DNA from: Pararge aegeria
Taxonomy: Eukaryota > Arthropoda > Insecta > Lepidoptera > Nymphalidae
DNA: 64,000 nucleotides
Reading direction: 5' to 3'
Assembly: GCF_905163445.1 (NCBI RefSeq)
Contig: NC_053183.1
Coordinates: 124,001 to 188,000, forward strand
Shown: one piece after another, positions 39,601 to 54,600 of the stretch
Layout: each line of letters opens with the position of its first letter
Numbering within the stretch: position 1 is the stretch's first letter
Position numbers and translations under genes: made by a program
The notes under the pieces: model-generated
What the model saw: only the letters and a program-made list of their open reading frames with translations
Databases searched by the model: none
Told to the model about the DNA's origin: nothing

Positions 39601-42600
39601 TTTTCAGAATGAGACAGACGGGTGTGGTAGGGTAAAATCTCCAATTTAAAGTTCCCTTATTGCGTATATGTTATGTGTGTTTGCATAGTAGTTTACTATA
39701 ATGGTAAGCGGTTCGTGTAACGATCTTGCGCGTCTATATTTACAAGTGTGTGGGCAGTTCGTGTATTGATTATTCGATGACGAGACCTCGTAAGAGTCCC
39801 GTATCGTTATTTTTCGTCACTACCTACCCCCCTACCTCCCCCCGTGCGGGGTACAATATTGATATGATATTAAAAAAATACCATTAATAAATAACATAAT
39901 AAAAGACCACCACTTTTATAGAGACATAACGCCACATAATTATAAAAAGTATAGTGTGTGGATCTAATCAACCACCACTGGCACCAGACCCTCAATGCCC
40001 TTAAATTTTACCTCGTTAAAATATTTAAAGTGTACTCATTCCGATTGCGAGACCTCGTAAGAGTCCCGTATCGTTATTTTTCGTCACTACCTACCCGTAC
40101 CTCCCCCCTGTGCGGGGTACAATATTGATATGATATTAAAATAATACCATTAATAAATAACATAATAAAAGACCACGACTTTTATAGAGACATAACGCCA
40201 CTGTGTGGCGCCGCCATCAGTCTCCTTAGACTCGGTACTTTGTCGTCGCCGTCGACTTCGCACCTTCGCCCCATATAGTAGTGGCGCGGCGCGACGGGCC
40301 TAATGTGTAAGTGAAAAAAAAAAAAAAAAAATTAAATTAATTGTTATTTTACAATATCTTCTAATATGAATAAGAGTACTTTGTATTGGTACGTTTTGTT
40401 TTTTGTTTTTTTTTTTTTTAAACGGAACTGAACCTAAGTGACCGGCCTGCGGCCGGGCACCCGTCTTATTCATGTTCTAACCTAACCTAACCTATCCAAA
40501 TCTTTTAAAACTAGTTTGGATTCCTTTAGACCTCAGCCCACCGGCAACTACGACTAACTAAACACTGATCTAGCTATCTGGCTTTCATCAGTGCATCAAC
40601 AGCAGCATAACTAGTATTAAAATAGTAATGAGTTTTTATTAATGCATATATTCACATTAAATCTTGAATCTAAAGTCTAAAGGTGTCAAAACTAGATTTA
40701 GGTTAGGTTAGGTTAGAACATGAATACGAGGGGTGCCCGGCCACAGGCCGGGCGGGCACTTGGGTTCAGTTCAGTCAAAAATTATATATTATTTACTATT
40801 ATTTATATTTGAATGAGAATGAAAAATAGCAATTATTTTGAATAGTTTTCAGAATGAGACAGACGGGTGTGGTAGGGTAAAATCTCCAATTTAAAGTTCC
40901 CTTATTGCGTATATGTTATGTGTGTTTGCATAGTAGTTTACTATAATGGTAAGCGGTTCGTGTAACGATCTTGCGCGTCTATATTTACAAGTGTGTGGGC
41001 AGTTCGTGTATTGATTATTCGATGACGAGACCTCGTAAGAGTCCCGTATCGTTATTTTTCGTCACTACCTACCCCCCTACCTCCCCCCGTGCGGGGTACA
41101 ATATTGATATGATATTAAAAAAATACCATTAATAAATAACATAATAAAAGACCACCACTTTTATAGAGACATAACGCCACATAATTATAAAAAGTATAGT
41201 GTGTGGATCTAATCAACCACCACTGGCACCAGACCCTCAATGCCCTTAAATTTTACCTCGTTAAAATATTTAAAGTGTACTCATTCCGATTGCGAGACCT
41301 CGTAAGAGTCCCGTATCGTTATTTTTCGTCACTACCTACCCGTACCTCCCCCCTGTGCGGGGTACAATATTGATATGATATTAAAATAATACCATTAATA
41401 AATAACATAATAAAAGATCACGACTTTTATAGAGACATAACGCCACTGTGTGGCGCCGCCATCAGTCTCCTTAGACTCGGTACTTTGTCGTCGCCGTCGA
41501 CTTCGCACCTTCGCCCCATATAGTAGTGGCGCGGCGCGACGGGCCTAATGTGTAAGTGAAAAAAAAAAAAAAAAAATTAAATTAATTGTTATTTTACAAT
41601 ATCTTCTAATATGAATAAGAGTACTTTGTATTGGTACGTTTTGTTTTTTGTTTTTTTTTTTTTAAACGGAACTGAACCTAAGTGACCGGCCTGCGGCCGG
41701 GCACCCGTCTTATTCATGTTCTAACCTAACCTAACCTATCCAAATCTTTTAAAACTAGTTTGGATTCCTTTAGACCTCAGCCCACCGGCAACTACGACTA
41801 ACTAAACACTGATCTAGCTATCTGGCTTTCATCAGTGCATCAACAGCAGCATAACTAGTATTAAAATAGTAATGAGTTTTTATTAATGCATATATTCACA
41901 TTAAATCTTGAATCTAAAGTCTAAAGGTGTCAAAACTAGATTTAGGTTAGGTTAGGTTAGAACATGAATACGAGGGGTGCCCGGCCACAGGCCGGGCGGG
42001 CACTTGGGTTCAGTTCAGTCAAAAATTATATATTATTTACTATTATTTATATTTGAATGAGAATGAAAAATAGCAATTATTTTGAATAGTTTTCAGAATG
42101 AGACAGACGGGTGTGGTAGGGTAAAATCTCCAATTTAAAGTTCCCTTATTGCGTATATGTTATGTGTGTTTGCATAGTAGTTTACTATAATGGTAAGCGG
42201 TTCGTGTAACGATCTTGCGCGTCTATATTTACAAGTGTGTGGGCAGTTCGTGTATTGATTATTCGATGACGAGACCTCGTAAGAGTCCCGTATCGTTATT
42301 TTTCGTCACTACCTACCCCCCTACCTCCCCCCGTGCGGGGTACAATATTGATATGATATTAAAAAAATACCATTAATAAATAACATAATAAAAGACCACC
42401 ACTTTTATAGAGACATAACGCCACATAATTATAAAAAGTATAGTGTGTGGATCTAATCAACCACCACTGGCACCAGACCCTCAATGCCCTTAAATTTTAC
42501 CTCGTTAAAATATTTAAAGTGTACTCATTCCGATTGCGAGACCTCGTAAGAGTCCCGTATCGTTATTTTTCGTCACTACCTACCCGTACCTCCCCCCTGT

Positions 42601-45600
42601 GCGGGGTACAATATTGATATGATATTAAAATAATACCATTAATAAATAACATAATAAAAGACCACGACTTTTATAGAGACATAACGCCACTGTGTGGCGC
42701 CGCCATCAGTCTCCTTAGACTCGGTACTTTGTCGTCGCCGTCGACTTCGCACCTTCGCCCCATATAGTAGTGGCGCGGCGCGACGGGCCTAATGTGTAAG
42801 TGAAAAAAAAAAAAAAAAAATTAAATTAATTGTTATTTTACAATATCTTCTAATATGAATAAGAGTACTTTGTATTGGTACGTTTTGTTTTTTGTTTTTT
42901 TTTTTTTTAAACGGAACTGAACCTAAGTGACCGGCCTGCGGCCGGGCACCCGTCTTATTCATGTTCTAACCTAACCTAACCTATCCAAATCTTTTAAAAC
43001 TAGTTTGGATTCCTTTAGACCTCAGCCCACCGGCAACTACGACTAACTAAACACTGATCTAGCTATCTGGCTTTCATCAGTGCATCAACAGCAGCATAAC
43101 TAGTATTAAAATAGTAATGAGTTTTTATTAATGCATATATTCACATTAAATCTTGAATCTAAAGTCTAAAGGTGTCAAAACTAGATTTAGGTTAGGTTAG
43201 GTTAGAACATGAATACGAGGGGTGCCCGGCCACAGGCCGGGCGGGCACTTGGGTTCAGTTCAGTCAAAAATTATATATTATTTACTATTATTTATATTTG
43301 AATGAGAATGAAAAATAGCAATTATTTTGAATAGTTTTCAGAATGAGACAGACGGGTGTGGTAGGGTAAAATCTCCAATTTAAAGTTCCCTTATTGCGTA
43401 TATGTTATGTGTGTTTGCATAGTAGTTTACTATAATGGTAAGCGGTTCGTGTAACGATCTTGCGCGTCTATATTTACAAGTGTGTGGGCAGTTCGTGTAT
43501 TGATTATTCGATGACGAGACCTCGTAAGAGTCCCGTATCGTTATTTTTCGTCACTACCTACCCCCCTACCTCCCCCCGTGCGGGGTACAATATTGATATG
43601 ATATTAAAAAAATACCATTAATAAATAACATAATAAAAGACCACCACTTTTATAGAGACATAACGCCACATAATTATAAAAAGTATAGTGTGTGGATCTA
43701 ATCAACCACCACTGGCACCAGACCCTCAATGCCCTTAAATTTTACCTCGTTAAAATATTTAAAGTGTACTCATTCCGATTGCGAGACCTCGTAAGAGTCC
43801 CGTATCGTTATTTTTCGTCACTACCTACCCGTACCTCCCCCCTGTGCGGGGTACAATATTGATATGATATTAAAATAATACCATTAATAAATAACATAAT
43901 AAAAGACCACGACTTTTATAGAGACATAACGCCACTGTGTGGCGCCGCCATCAGTCTCCTTAGACTCGGTACTTTGTCGTCGCCGTCGACTTCGCACCTT
44001 CGCCCCATATAGTAGTGGCGCGGCGCGACGGGCCTAATGTGTAAGTGAAAAAAAAAAAAAAAAAATTAAATTAATTGTTATTTTACAATATCTTCTAATA
44101 TGAATAAGAGTACTTTGTATTGGTACGTTTTGTTTTTTGTTTTTTTTTTTTTTAAACGGAACTGAACCTAAGAGACCGGCCTGCGGCCGGGCACCCGTCT
44201 TATTCATGTTCTAACCTAACCTAACCTATCCAAATCTTTTAAAACTAGTTTGGATTCCTTTAGACCTCAGCCCACCGGCAACTACGACTAACTAAACACT
44301 GATCTAGCTATCTGGCTTTCATCAGTGCATCAACAGCAGCATAACTAGTATTAAAATAGTAATGAGTTTTTATTAATGCATATATTCACATTAAATCTTG
44401 AATCTAAAGTCTAAAGGTGTCAAAACTAGATTTAGGTTAGGTTAGGTTAGAACATGAATACGAGGGGTGCCCGGCCACAGGCCGGGCGGGCACTTGGGTT
44501 CAGTTCAGTCAAAAATTATATATTATTTACTATTATTTATATTTGAATGAGAATGAAAAATAGCAATTATTTTGAATAGTTTTCAGAATGAGACAGACGG
44601 GTGTGGTAGGGTAAAATCTCCAATTTAAAGTTCCCTTATTGCGTATATGTTATGTGTGTTTGCATAGTAGTTTACTATAATGGTAAGCGGTTCGTGTAAC
44701 GATCTTGCGCGTCTATATTTACAAGTGTGTGGGCAGTTCGTGTATTGATTATTCGATGACGAGACCTCGTAAGAGTCCCGTATCGTTATTTTTCGTCACT
44801 ACCTACCCCCCTACCTCCCCCCGTGCGGGGTACAATATTGATATGATATTAAAAAAATACCATTAATAAATAACATAATAAAAGACCACCACTTTTATAG
44901 AGACATAACGCCACATAATTATAAAAAGTATAGTGTGTGGATCTAATCAACCACCACTGGCACCAGACCCTCAATGCCCTTAAATTTTACCTCGTTAAAA
45001 TATTTAAAGTGTACTCATTCCGATTGCGAGACCTCGTAAGAGTCCCGTATCGTTATTTTTCGTCACTACCTACCCGTACCTCCCCCCTGTGCGGGGTACA
45101 ATATTGATATGATATTAAAATAATACCATTAATAAATAACATAATAAAAGACCACGACTTTTATAGAGACATAACGCCACTGTGTGGCGCCGCCATCAGT
45201 CTCCTTAGACTCGGTACTTTGTCGTCGCCGTCGACTTCGCACCTTCGCCCCATATAGTAGTGGCGCGGCGCGACGGGCCTAATGTGTAAGTGAAAAAAAA
45301 AAAAAAAAAATTAAATTAATTGTTATTTTACAATATCTTCTAATATGAATAAGAGTACTTTGTATTGGTACGTTTTGTTTTTTGTTTTTTTTTTTTTTTA
45401 ACGGAACTGAACCTAAGTGACCGGCCTGCGGCCGGGCACCCGTCTTATTCATGTTCTAACCTAACCTAACCTATCCAAATCTTTTAAAACTAGTTTGGAT
45501 TCCTTTAGACCTCAGCCCACCGGCAACTACGACTAACTAAACACTGATCTAGCTATCTGGCTTTCATCAGTGCATCAACAGCAGCATAACTAGTATTAAA

Positions 45601-48600
45601 ATAGTAATGAGTTTTTATTAATGCATATATTCACATTAAATCTTGAATCTAAAGTCTAAAGGTCTCAAAACTAGATTTAGGTTAGGTTAGGTTAGAACAT
45701 GAATACGAGGGGTGCCCGGCCACAGGCCGGGCGGGCACTTGGGTTCAGTTCAGTCAAAAATTATATATTATTTACTATTATTTATATTTGAATGAGAATG
45801 AAAAATAGCAATTATTTTGAATAGTTTTCAGAATGAGACAGACGGGTGTGGTAGGGTAAAATCTCCAATTTAAAGTTCCCTTATTGCGTATATGTTATGT
45901 GTGTTTGCATAGTAGTTTACTATAATGGTAAGCGGTTCGTGTAACGATCTTGCGCGTTTATATTTACAAGTGTGTGGGCAGTTCGTGTATTGATTATTCG
46001 ATTGCGAGACCTCGTAAGAGTCCCGTATCGTTATTTTTCGTCACTACCTACCCCCCTACCTCCCCCCGTGCGGGGTACAATATTGATATGATATTAAAAA
46101 AATACCATTAATAAATAACATAATAAAAGACCACCACTTTTATAGAGACATAACGCCACATAATTATAAAAAGTATAGTGTGTGGATCTAATCAACCACC
46201 ACTGGCACCAGACCCTCAATGCCCTTAAATTTTACCTCGTTAAAATATTTAAAGTGTACTCATTCCGATTGCGAGACCTCGTAAGAGTCCCGTATCGTTA
46301 TTTTTCGTCACTACCTACCCGTACCTCCCCCCTGTGCGGGGTACAATATTGATATGATATTAAAATAATACCATTAATAAATAACATAATAAAAGACCAC
46401 GACTTTTATAGAGACATAACGCCACTGTGTGGCGCCGCCATCAGTCTCCTTAGACTCGGTACTTTGTCGTCGCCGTCGACTTCGCACCTTCGCCCCATAT
46501 AGTAGTGGCGCGGCGCGACGGGCCTAATGTGTAAGTGAAAAAAAAAAAAAAAAAATTAAATTAATTGTTATTTTACAATATCTTCTAATATGAATAAGAG
46601 TACTTTGTATTGGTACGTTTTGTTTTTTGTTTTTTTTTTTTTTAAACGGAACTGAACCTAAGTGACCGGCCTGCGGCCGGGCACCCGTCTTATTCATGTT
46701 CTAACCTAACCTAACCTATCCAAATCTTTTAAAACTAGTTTGGATTCCTTTAGACCTCAGCCCACCGGCAACTACGACTAACTAAACACTGATCTAGCTA
46801 TCTGGCTTTCATCAGTGCATCAACAGCAGCATAACTAGTATTAAAATAGTAATGAGTTTTTATTAATGCATATATTCACATTAAATCTTGAATCTAAAGT
46901 CTAAAGGTGTCAAAACTAGATTTAGGTTAGGTTAGGTTAGAACATGAATACGAGGGGTGCCCGGCCACAGGCCGGGCGGGCACTTGGGTTCAGTTCAGTC
47001 AAAAATTATATATTATTTACTATTATTTATATTTGAATGAGAATGAAAAATAGCAATTATTTTGAATAGTTTTCAGAATGAGACAGACGGGTGTGGTAGG
47101 GTAAAATCTCCAATTTAAAGTTCCCTTATTGCGTATATGTTATGTGTGTTTGCATAGTAGTTTACTATAATGGTAAGCGGTTCGTGTAACGATCTTGCGC
47201 GTCTATATTTACAAGTGTGTGGGCAGTTCGTGTATTGATTATTCGATGACGAGACCTCGTAAGAGTCCCGTATCGTTATTTTTCGTCACTACCTACCCCC
47301 CTACCTCCCCCCGTGCGGGGTACAATATTGATATGATATTAAAAAAATACCATTAATAAATAACATAATAAAAGACCACCACTTTTATAGAGACATAACG
47401 CCACATAATTATAAAAAGTATAGTGTGTGGATCTAATCAACCACCACTGGCACCAGACCCTCAATGCCCTTAAATTTTACCTCGTTAAAATATTTAAAGT
47501 GTACTCATTCCGATTGCGAGACCTCGTAAGAGTCCCGTATCGTTATTTTTCGTCACTACCTACCCGTACCTCCCCCCTGTGCGGGGTACAATATTGATAT
47601 GATATTAAAATAATACCATTAATAAATAACATAATAAAAGACCACGACTTTTATAGAGACATAACGCCACTGTGTGGCGCCGCCATCAGTCTCCTTAGAC
47701 TCGGTACTTTGTCGTCGCCGTCGACTTCGCACCTTCGCCCCATATAGTAGTGGCGCGGCGCGACGGGCCTAATGTGTAAGTGAAAAAAAAAAAAAAAAAA
47801 TTAAATTAATTGTTATTTTACAATATCTTCTAATATGAATAAGAGTACTTTGTATTGGTACGTTTTGTTTTTTGTTTTTTTTTTTTTTAAACGGAACTGA
47901 ACCTAAGTGACCGGCCTGCGGCCGGGCACCCGTCTTATTCATGTTCTAACCTAACCTAACCTATCCAAATCTTTTAAAACTAGTTTGGATTCCTTTAGAC
48001 CTCAGCCCACCGGCAACTACGACTAACTAAACACTGATCTAGCTATCTGGCTTTCATCAGTGCATCAACAGCAGCATAACTAGTATTAAAATAGTAATGA
48101 GTTTTTATTAATGCATATATTCACATTAAATCTTGAATCTAAAGTCTAAAGGTGTCAAAACTAGATTTAGGTTAGGTTAGGTTAGAACATGAATACGAGG
48201 GGTGCCCGGCCACAGGCCGGGCGGGCACTTGGGTTCAGTTCAGTCAAAAATTATATATTATTTACTATTATTTATATTTGAATGAGAATGAAAAATAGCA
48301 ATTATTTTGAATAGTTTTCAGAATGAGACAGACGGGTGTGGTAGGGTAAAATCTCCAATTTAAAGTTCCCTTATTGCGTATATGTTATGTGTGTTTGCAT
48401 AGTAGTTTACTATAATGGTAAGCGGTTCGTGTAACGATCTTGCGCGTCTATATTTACAAGTGTGTGGGCAGTTCGTGTATTGATTATTCGATGACGAGAC
48501 CTCGTAAGAGTCCCGTATCGTTATTTTTCGTCACTACCTACCCCCCTACCTCCCCCCGTGCGGGGTACAATATTGATATGATATTAAAAAAATACCATTA

Positions 48601-51600
48601 ATAAATAACATAATAAAAGACCACCACTTTTATAGAGACATAACGCCACATAATTATAAAAAGTATAGTGTGTGGATCTAATCAACCACCACTGGCACCA
48701 GACCCTCAATGCCCTTAAATTTTACCTCGTTAAAATATTTAAAGTGTACTCATTCCGATTGCGAGACCTCGTAAGAGTCCCGTATCGTTATTTTTCGTCA
48801 CTACCTACCCGTACCTCCCCCCTGTGCGGGGTACAATATTGATATGATATTAAAATAATACCATTAATAAATAACATAATAAAAGACCACGACTTTTATA
48901 GAGACATAACGCCACTGTGTGGCGCCGCCATCAGTCTCCTTAGACTCGGTACTTTGTCGTCGCCGTCGACTTCGCACCTTCGCCCCATATAGTAGTGGCG
49001 CGGCGCGACGGGCCTAATGTGTAAGTGAAAAAAAAAAAAAAAAAATTAAATTAATTGTTATTTTACAATATCTTCTAATATGAATAAGAGTACTTTGTAT
49101 TGGTACGTTTTGTTTTTTGTTTTTTTTTTTTTTAAACGGAACTGAACCTAAGTGACCGGCCTGCGGCCGGGCACCCGTCTTATTCATGTTCTAACCTAAC
49201 CTAACCTATCCAAATCTTTTAAAACTAGTTTGGATTCCTTTAGACCTCAGCCCACCGGCAACTACGACTAACTAAACACTGATCTAGCTATCTGGCTTTC
49301 ATCAGTGCATCAACAGCAGCATAACTAGTATTAAAATAGTAATGAGTTTTTATTAATGCATATATTCACATTAAATCTTGAATCTAAAGTCTAAAGGTGT
49401 CAAAACTAGATTTAGGTTAGGTTAGGTTAGAACATGAATACGAGGGGTGCCCGGCCACAGGCCGGGCGGGCACTTGGGTTCAGTTCAGTCAAAAATTATA
49501 TATTATTTACTATTATTTATATTTGAATGAGAATGAAAAATAGCAATTATTTTGAATAGTTTTCAGAATGAGACAGACGGGTGTGGTAGGGTAAAATCTC
49601 CAATTTAAAGTTCCCTTATTGCGTATATGTTATGTGTGTTTGCATAGTAGTTTACTATAATGGTAAGCGGTTCGTGTAACGATCTTGCGCGTCTATATTT
49701 ACAAGTGTGTGGGCAGTTCGTGTATTGATTATTCGATGACGAGACCTCGTAAGAGTCCCGTATCGTTATTTTTCGTCACTACCTACCCCCTACCTCCCCC
49801 CGTGCGGGGTACAATATTGATATGATATTAAAAAAATACCATTAATAAATAACATAATAAAAGACCACCACTTTTATAGAGACATAACGCCACATAATTA
49901 TAAAAAGTATAGTGTGTGGATCTAATCAACCACCACTGGCACCAGACCCTCAATGCCCTTAAATTTTACCTCGTTAAAATATTTAAAGTGTACTCATTCC
50001 AATTGCGAGACCTCGTAAGAGTCCCGTATCGTTATTTTTCGTCACTACCTACCCGTACCTCCCCCCTGTGCGGGGTACAATATTGATATGATATTAAAAT
50101 AATACCATTAATAAATAACATAATAAAAGACCACGACTTTTATAGAGACATAACGCCACTGTGTGGCGCCGCCATCAGTCTCCTTAGACTCGGTACTTTG
50201 TCGTCGCCGTCGACTTCGCACCTTCGCCCCATATAGTAGTGGCGCGGCGCGACGGGCCTAATGTGTAAGTGAAAAAAAAAAAAAAAAAATTAAATTAATT
50301 GTTATTTTACAATATCTTCTAATATGAATAAGAGTACTTTGTATTGGTACGTTTTGTTTTTTGTTTTTTTTTTTTTAAACGAAACTGAACCTAAGTGACC
50401 GGCCTGCGGCCGGGCACCCGTCTTATTCATGTTCTAACCTAACCTAACCTATCCAAATCTTTTAAAACTAGTTTGGATTCCTTTAGACCTCAGCCCACCG
50501 GCAACTACGACTAACTAAACACTGATCTAGCTATCTGGCTTTCATCAGTGCATCAACAGCAGCATAACTAGTATTAAAATAGTAATGAGTTTTTATTAAT
50601 GCATATATTCACATTAAATCTTGAATCTAAAGTCTAAAGGTGTCAAAACTAGATTTAGGTTAGGTTAGGTTAGAACATGAATACGAGGGGTGCCCGGCCA
50701 CAGGCCGGGCGGGCACTTGGGTTCAGTTCAGTCAAAAATTATATATTATTTACTATTATTTATATTTGAATGAGAATGAAAAATAGCAATTATTTTGAAT
50801 AGTTTTCAGAATGAGACAGACGGGTGTGGTAGGGTAAAATCTCCAATTTAAAGTTCCCTTATTGCGTATATGTTATGTGTGTTTGCATAGTAGTTTACTA
50901 TAATGGTAAGCGGTTCGTGTAACGATCTTGCGCGTCTATATTTACAAGTGTGTGGGCAGTTCGTGTATTGATTATTCGATGACGAGACCTCGTAAGAGTC
51001 CCGTATCGTTATTTTTCGTCACTACCTACCCCCCTACCTCCCCCCGTGCGGGGTACAATATTGATATGATATTAAAAAAATACCATTAATAAATAACATA
51101 ATAAAAGACCACCACTTTTATAGAGACATAACGCCACATAATTATAAAAAGTATAGTGTGTGGATCTAATCAACCACCACTGGCACCAGACCCTCAATGC
51201 CCTTAAATTTTACCTCGTTAAAATATTTAAAGTGTACTCATTCCGATTGCGAGACCTCGTAAGAGTCCCGTATCGTTATTTTTCGTCACTACCTACCCGT
51301 ACCTCCCCCCTGTGCGGGGTACAATATTGATATGATATTAAAATAATACCATTAATAAATAACATAATAAAAGACCACGACTTTTATAGAGACATAACGC
51401 CACATAATTATAAAAAGTATAGTGTGTGGATCTAATCAACCACCACTGGCACCAGACCCTCAATGCCCTTAAATTTTACCTCGTTAAAATATTTAAAGTG
51501 TACTCATTCCGATTGCGAGACCTCGTAAGAGTCCCGTATCGTTATTTTTCGTCACTACCTACCCGTACCTCCCCCCTGTGCGGGGTACAATATTGATATG

Positions 51601-54600
51601 ATATTAAAATAATACCATTAATAAATAACATAATAAAAGACCACCACTTTTATAGAGACATAACGCCACTGTGTGGCGCCGCCATCAGTCTCCTTAGACT
51701 CGGTACTTTGTCGTCGCCGTCGACTTCGCACCTTCGCCCCATATAGTAGTGGCGCGGCGCGACGGGCCTAATGTGTAAGTGAAAAAAAAAAAAAAAAAAT
51801 TAAATTAATTGTTATTTTACAATATCTTCTAATATGAATAAGAGTACTTTGTATTGGTACGTTTTGTTTTTTGTTTTTTTTTTTTTTAAACGGAACTGAA
51901 CCTAAGTGACCGGCCTGCGGCCGGGCACCCGTCTTATTCATGTTCTAACCTAACCTAACCTATCCAAACCTTTTAAAACTAGTTTGGATTCCTTTAGACC
52001 TCAGCCCACCGGCAACTACGACTAACTAAACACTGATCTAGCTATCTGGCTTTCATCAGTGCATCAACAGCAGCATAACTAGTATTAAAATAGTAATGAG
52101 TTTTTATTAATGCATATATTCACATTAAATCTTGAATCTAAAGTCTAAAGGTGTCAAAACTAGATTTAGGTTAGGTTAGGTTAGAACATGAATACGAGGG
52201 GTGCCCGGCCACAGGCCGGGCGGGCACTTGGGTTCAGTTCAGTCAAAAATTATATATTATTTACTATTATTTATATTTGAATGAGAATGAAAAATAGCAA
52301 TTATTTTGAATAGTTTTCAGAATGAGACAGACGGGTGTGGTAGGGTAAAATCTCCAATTTAAAGTTCCCTTATTGCGTATATGTTATGTGTGTTTGCATA
52401 GTAGTTTACTATAATGGTAAGCGGTTCGTGTAACGATCTTGCGCGTCTATATTTACAAGTGTGTGGGCAGTTCGTGTATTGATTATTCGATGACGAGACC
52501 TCGTAAGAGTCCCGTATCGTTATTTTTCGTCACTACCTACCCCCCTACCTCCCCCCGTGCGGGGTACAATATTGATATGATATTAAAAAAATACCATTAA
52601 TAAATAACATAATAAAAGACCACCACTTTTATAGAGACATAACGCCACATAATTATAAAAAGTATAGTGTGTGGATCTAATCAACCACCACTGGCACCAG
52701 ACCCTCAATGCCCTTAAATTTTACCTCGTTAAAATATTTAAAGTGTACTCATTCCGATTGCGAGACCTCGTAAGAGTCCCGTATCGTTATTTTTCGTCAC
52801 TACCTACCCGTACCTCCCCCCTGTGCGGGGTACAATATTGATATGATATTAAAATAATACCATTAATAAATAACATAATAAAAGACCACGACTTTTATAG
52901 AGACATAACGCCACTGTGTGGCGCCGCCATCAGTCTCCTTAGACTCGGTACTTTGTCGTCGCCGTCGACTTCGCACCTTCGCCCCATATAGTAGTGGCGC
53001 GGCGCGACGGGCCTAATGTGTAAGTGAAAAAAAAAAAAAAAAAATTAAATTAATTGTTATTTTACAATATCTTCTAATATGAATAAGAGTACTTTGTATT
53101 GGTACGTTTTGTTTTTTGTTTTTTTTTTTTTAAAACGGAACTGAACCTAAGTGACCGGCCTGCGGCCGGGCACCCGTCTTATTCATGTTCTAACCTAACC
53201 TAACCTATCCAAATCTTTTAAAACTAGTTTGGATTCCTTTAGACCTCAGCCCACCGGCAACTACGACTAACTAAACACTGATCTAGCTATCTGGCTTTCA
53301 TCAGTGCATCAACAGCAGCATAACTAGTATTAAAATAGTAATGAGTTTTTATTAATGCATATATTCACATTAAATCTTGAATCTAAAGTCTAAAGGTGTC
53401 AAAACTAGATTTAGGTTAGGTTAGGTTAGAACATGAATACGAGGGGTGCCCGGCCACAGGCCGGGCGGGCACTTGGGTTCAGTTCAGTCAAAAATTATAT
53501 ATTATTTACTATTATTTATATTTGAATGAGAATGAAAAATAGCAATTATTTTGAATAGTTTTCAGAATGAGACAGACGGGTGTGGTAGGGTAAAATCTCC
53601 AATTTAAAGTTCCCTTATTGCGTATATGTTATGTGTGTTTGCATAGTAGTTTACTATAATGGTAAGCGGTTCGTGTAACGATCTTGCGCGTCTATATTTA
53701 CAAGTGTGTGGGCAGTTCGTGTATTGATTATTCGATGACGAGACCTCGTAAGAGTCCCGTATCGTTATTTTTCGTCACTACCTACCCCCCTACCTCCCCC
53801 CGTGCGGGGTACAATATTGATATGATATTAAAAAAATACCATTAATAAATAACATAATAAAAGACCACCACTTTTATAGAGACATAACGCCACATAATTA
53901 TAAAAAGTATAGTGTGTGGATCTAATCAACCACCACTGGCACCAGACCCTCAATGCCCTTAAATTTTACCTCGTTAAAATATTTAAAGTGTACTCATTCC
54001 GATTGCGAGACCTCGTAAGAGTCCCGTATCGTTATTTTTCGTCACTACCTACCCGTACCTCCCCCCTGTGCGGGGTACAATATTGATATGATATTAAAAT
54101 AATACCATTAATAAATAACATAATAAAAGACCACGACTTTTATAGAGACATAACGCCACTGTGTGGCGCCGCCATCAGTCTCCTTAGACTCGGTACTTTG
54201 TCGTCGCCGTCGACTTCGCACCTTCGCCCCATATAGTAGTGGCGCGGCGCGACGGGCCTAATGTGTAAGTGAAAAAAAAAAAAAAAAAATTAAATTAATT
54301 GTTATTTTACAATATCTTCTAATATGAATAAGAGTACTTTGTATTGGTACGTTTTGTTTTTTGTTTTTTTTTTTTTTAAACGGAACTGAACCTAAGTGAC
54401 CGGCCTGCGGCCGGGCACCCGTCTTATTCATGTTCTAACCTAACCTAACCTATCCAAATCTTTTAAAACTAGTTTGGATTCCTTTAGACCTCAGCCCACC
54501 GGCAACTACGACTAACTAAACACTGATCTAGCTATCTGGCTTTCATCAGTGCATCAACAGCAGCATAACTAGTATTAAAATAGTAATGAGTTTTTATTAA

